NCBI GenBank assembly: GCA_041672385.1
Contig: JBAYZQ010000101.1
Coordinates: forward strand, 1-8,195
Direction of reading: 5' to 3'
From: JBAYZQ01 sp041672385
Lineage (GTDB): Bacteria; Spirochaetota; Spirochaetia; Sphaerochaetales; Sphaerochaetaceae
DNA length: 8,195 bases
The notes beneath the pieces were generated by a model, which made no database searches, had not been told where the DNA came from, and saw nothing but the letters and a program-made list of their open reading frames with translations. Positions 6,698 to 8,195 of this stretch are shown here, one piece after another. The translations under genes were made by a program, and so were the position numbers. Position 1 is the stretch's first letter. Each line of letters begins with the position of its first letter.

Positions 6698-8195
6698 CAA
6701 TAGCCTCCTTTTGAATTCTTAGAAATCCCAAAGTTTCACTCTCAAATCTTATTGTAGATAGATAAATACTAATTTTCCAATATTCAATAATTTTCCGCCT
6801 ATTTTCTTCTTTTGATGAAGATTTTACTCTTAAAACTATTTCTGATTCATTATTTAAAACAGCCTTTCTAAGCGCCTCGGAGGAAAACTTCTCATCAATT
6901 TTGTTTGCTAACTCACTACTTATTGCTTTCTTTACGCTAGATAAGAAAAAATCAAAGTCCACAGTATCTTTCAATTCACTGTTAAAAAGAAGATCATTTT
7001 TCAAAATATACAAAGATGATTGAGAGATATTAACTAAAGAACAAAAAGCACTTGAATCCAAAACACTTTGAAGAATAATTCTTTCTTGAACAACCGAAAC
7101 TTCATTTTCTCCAAGAGTAGAAAAAACATCTCCTAGTCCATGTGGATTTGGTAAATGAGCTGGAGTTGTATGTAACATTTTCATAAAATCATCACCATTA
7201 ATTGGTTTACTAAAAAGAAAACCTTGAACCGCATAGCAACCACAGGATTTTATATAATTGAATTCATCATAGGTCTCAACCCCTTCTGTAAGTGAAATCA
7301 AACCTTGTTTGTTAATAATGTAAAAAATACTTTCTAATATTCTTCTACCAAATTCGCTGTTTGAATTATTTTCAAGGAAGGATTTATCAAGTTTTATTAC
7401 ATTCGCTGGAATTTTAGATAAAGTGCTTAAAGAAGAAAGACCAGAACCAAAATCATCAATTGAAATAATGAAACCTTCTTTCTTTAGAAACGTTAAAGCA
7501 GAGATTAAAACTTCTTCATCTACTGTTGCAACTGTACTTTCTACTACCTCAATTTCAATCAAATTATGACTTATATGAAAAGAATCAACAATTTGTATTA
7601 TCTTTTGAGGTAGATTTTCATCTACTAGATTTCCTCTTGAAAAATTCACACTTATTGGAATTATTGAATATCCATTATCAATAAGGTTTCTAAGATAAGC
7701 ACAAACTTGGTTTAACATATAAAAATCAAGTTTAGCTAAAATTCCATTTTCTTCAAATAAACGAATAAAACGGAATGGTGAAATAATACCAAATTTAGGG
7801 TGGAACCATCTACTTAAGGCTTCTGCGCCTATAATGTCATGGGTACCTACTTCAAACTTAGGATGGAAGTAAACTTTAAATTCTCCATTTTTTAGAGCTG
7901 TTGGCATATAGGAAATCAATTCACTATCTTGGATTCTCATTTGGTGATATTTTTCATCATAAAAAATAATATTCTGTGATGGGTTTTCCCTTCGTGAAGC
8001 TCTTGCAAGTGCTGAGTATTCAACCATCTGACTTACGTCGAAAGATCTGTCCTCAGCTTTATAAACTCCAATATTTAAAATTAGAAGAGAATTTTTTTGC
8101 AAAAACCTAATTTTTCTTTCAAGTTCTTTTACTCTTAGATTAAAATCGGTATCTTCTCGAGCTGTTAAAAGGACAATAAAATTATCAGCTTGAAC
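6687..8195 (-). CDS. GGDEF(degenerate)-EAL protein with PAS-like C-terminus, 5' end outside the window
   Basis: Probable cyclic di-GMP phosphodiesterase, cytosolic in the visible part. The frame stays open to the window edge, so 502 codons are seen and the start is missing; a TTG at 8102 is internal. Numbered from the edge: residues 1-85 are the end of a GGDEF domain whose signature reads QADNF (2-6), too degenerate to cyclise GTP. It continues with the NIGVY strand and the closing helix (SALARASRR). The EAL domain (about 95-335) begins FKVYFHPK and has all usual catalytic residues: GAEALSRW (Glu125), SVNFS (Asn184), EVVES (Glu216/219), DDFGSG (Asp247, Asp248), IKLDK (Lys268), TEGVE (Glu304), VQGFLFSKP (Gln324). 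His replaces the common Gln in FHPK. Residues about 370-495, ending in beta-strands with EYWKISIYL, look like a PAS fold, which is inference. It overlaps the GGDEF gene by 11 bases. Confidence 0.92.
   Translation of the reverse strand, partial: VQADNFIVLLTAREDTDFNLRVKELERKIRFLQKNSLLILNIGVYKAEDRSFDVSQMVEYSALARASRRENPSQNIIFYDEKYHQMRIQDSELISYMPTALKNGEFKVYFHPKFEVGTHDIIGAEALSRWFHPKFGIISPFRFIRLFEENGILAKLDFYMLNQVCAYLRNLIDNGYSIIPISVNFSRGNLVDENLPQKIIQIVDSFHISHNLIEIEVVESTVATVDEEVLISALTFLKKEGFIISIDDFGSGLSSLSTLSKIPANVIKLDKSFLENNSNSEFGRRILESIFYIINKQGLISLTEGVETYDEFNYIKSCGCYAVQGFLFSKPINGDDFMKMLHTTPAHLPNPHGLGDVFSTLGENEVSVVQERIILQSVLDSSAFCSLVNISQSSLYILKNDLLFNSELKDTVDFDFFLSSVKKAISSELANKIDEKFSSEALRKAVLNNESEIVLRVKSSSKEENRRKIIEYWKISIYLSTIRFESETLGFLRIQKEAIDEN
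6704..6709 (-). promoter_or_regulatory. Shine-Dalgarno site inside the EAL gene, setting the GGDEF-protein start
   Basis: AGGAGG (minus strand) lies within the last codons of the EAL gene, six bases before ATG 6697 and only three before the in-frame TTG at 6700. The spacing chooses the ATG. Confidence 0.8.

Noticed and set aside
6698..6700. TTG as start of the GGDEF membrane protein
   Set aside because: Only three bases from AGGAGG; the next codon, ATG 6697, has the proper six-base spacing.
8100..8102. TTG at 8102 as start of the EAL protein
   Set aside because: The frame continues open to the window edge and encodes GGDEF-domain sequence, so the TTG is an internal leucine codon.

Overview
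The window is AT-rich bacterial DNA with compact, mostly minus-strand genes. A low-complexity Val/Glu/Pro lipoprotein, a stand-alone yidD and c-di-GMP signalling proteins together suggest a host-associated or rumen Treponema (Spirochaetota). That assignment is an inference from gene style; there is no rRNA or other marker gene here.

Layout, left to right. Positions 1-561 hold no gene I can support. They contain some degenerate 21-22 bp repeats that could be the end of an old insertion sequence, and a pair of 12-bp direct repeats. A strong intrinsic terminator (562-597) closes a minus-strand surface lipoprotein of the 5'-nucleotidase/UshA family (615-2429). Its linker carries six perfect 15-bp repeats encoding EPAVV, and its best start is a GTG five codons inside the longest frame. 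Next is an unrecognised 56-residue basic protein (2713-2883, minus) with its own promoter, Shine-Dalgarno site and terminator. A plus-strand yidD (3046-3354) follows, which may be read from a leaderless message. It converges on, and overlaps by 4 bp, the last gene of a minus-strand operon.

That operon fills the rest of the window and is transcribed right to left: a GGDEF-EAL-(PAS-like) protein cut by the window edge (6687-8195), a 7TM-receptor-type GGDEF protein (5000-6697), aldose 1-epimerase galM (3979-5010) and uridine kinase udk (3351-3968). The first two junctions are both 11-bp overlaps and the third is a 10-bp gap, so translation is probably coupled. The EAL domain keeps its catalytic residues while its GGDEF partner is degenerate, so it is probably a c-di-GMP phosphodiesterase. 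The 7TM protein has an intact GGDEF motif but lacks the usual metal-site aspartate. The operon thus joins a membrane sensor and c-di-GMP turnover to galactose mutarotation and uridine salvage. The nearby lipoprotein nucleotidase could supply uridine from outside the cell. No unmistakably new system is visible. The most unusual items are this operon, the altered GGDEF, the small basic protein and the repeat-bearing lipoprotein.
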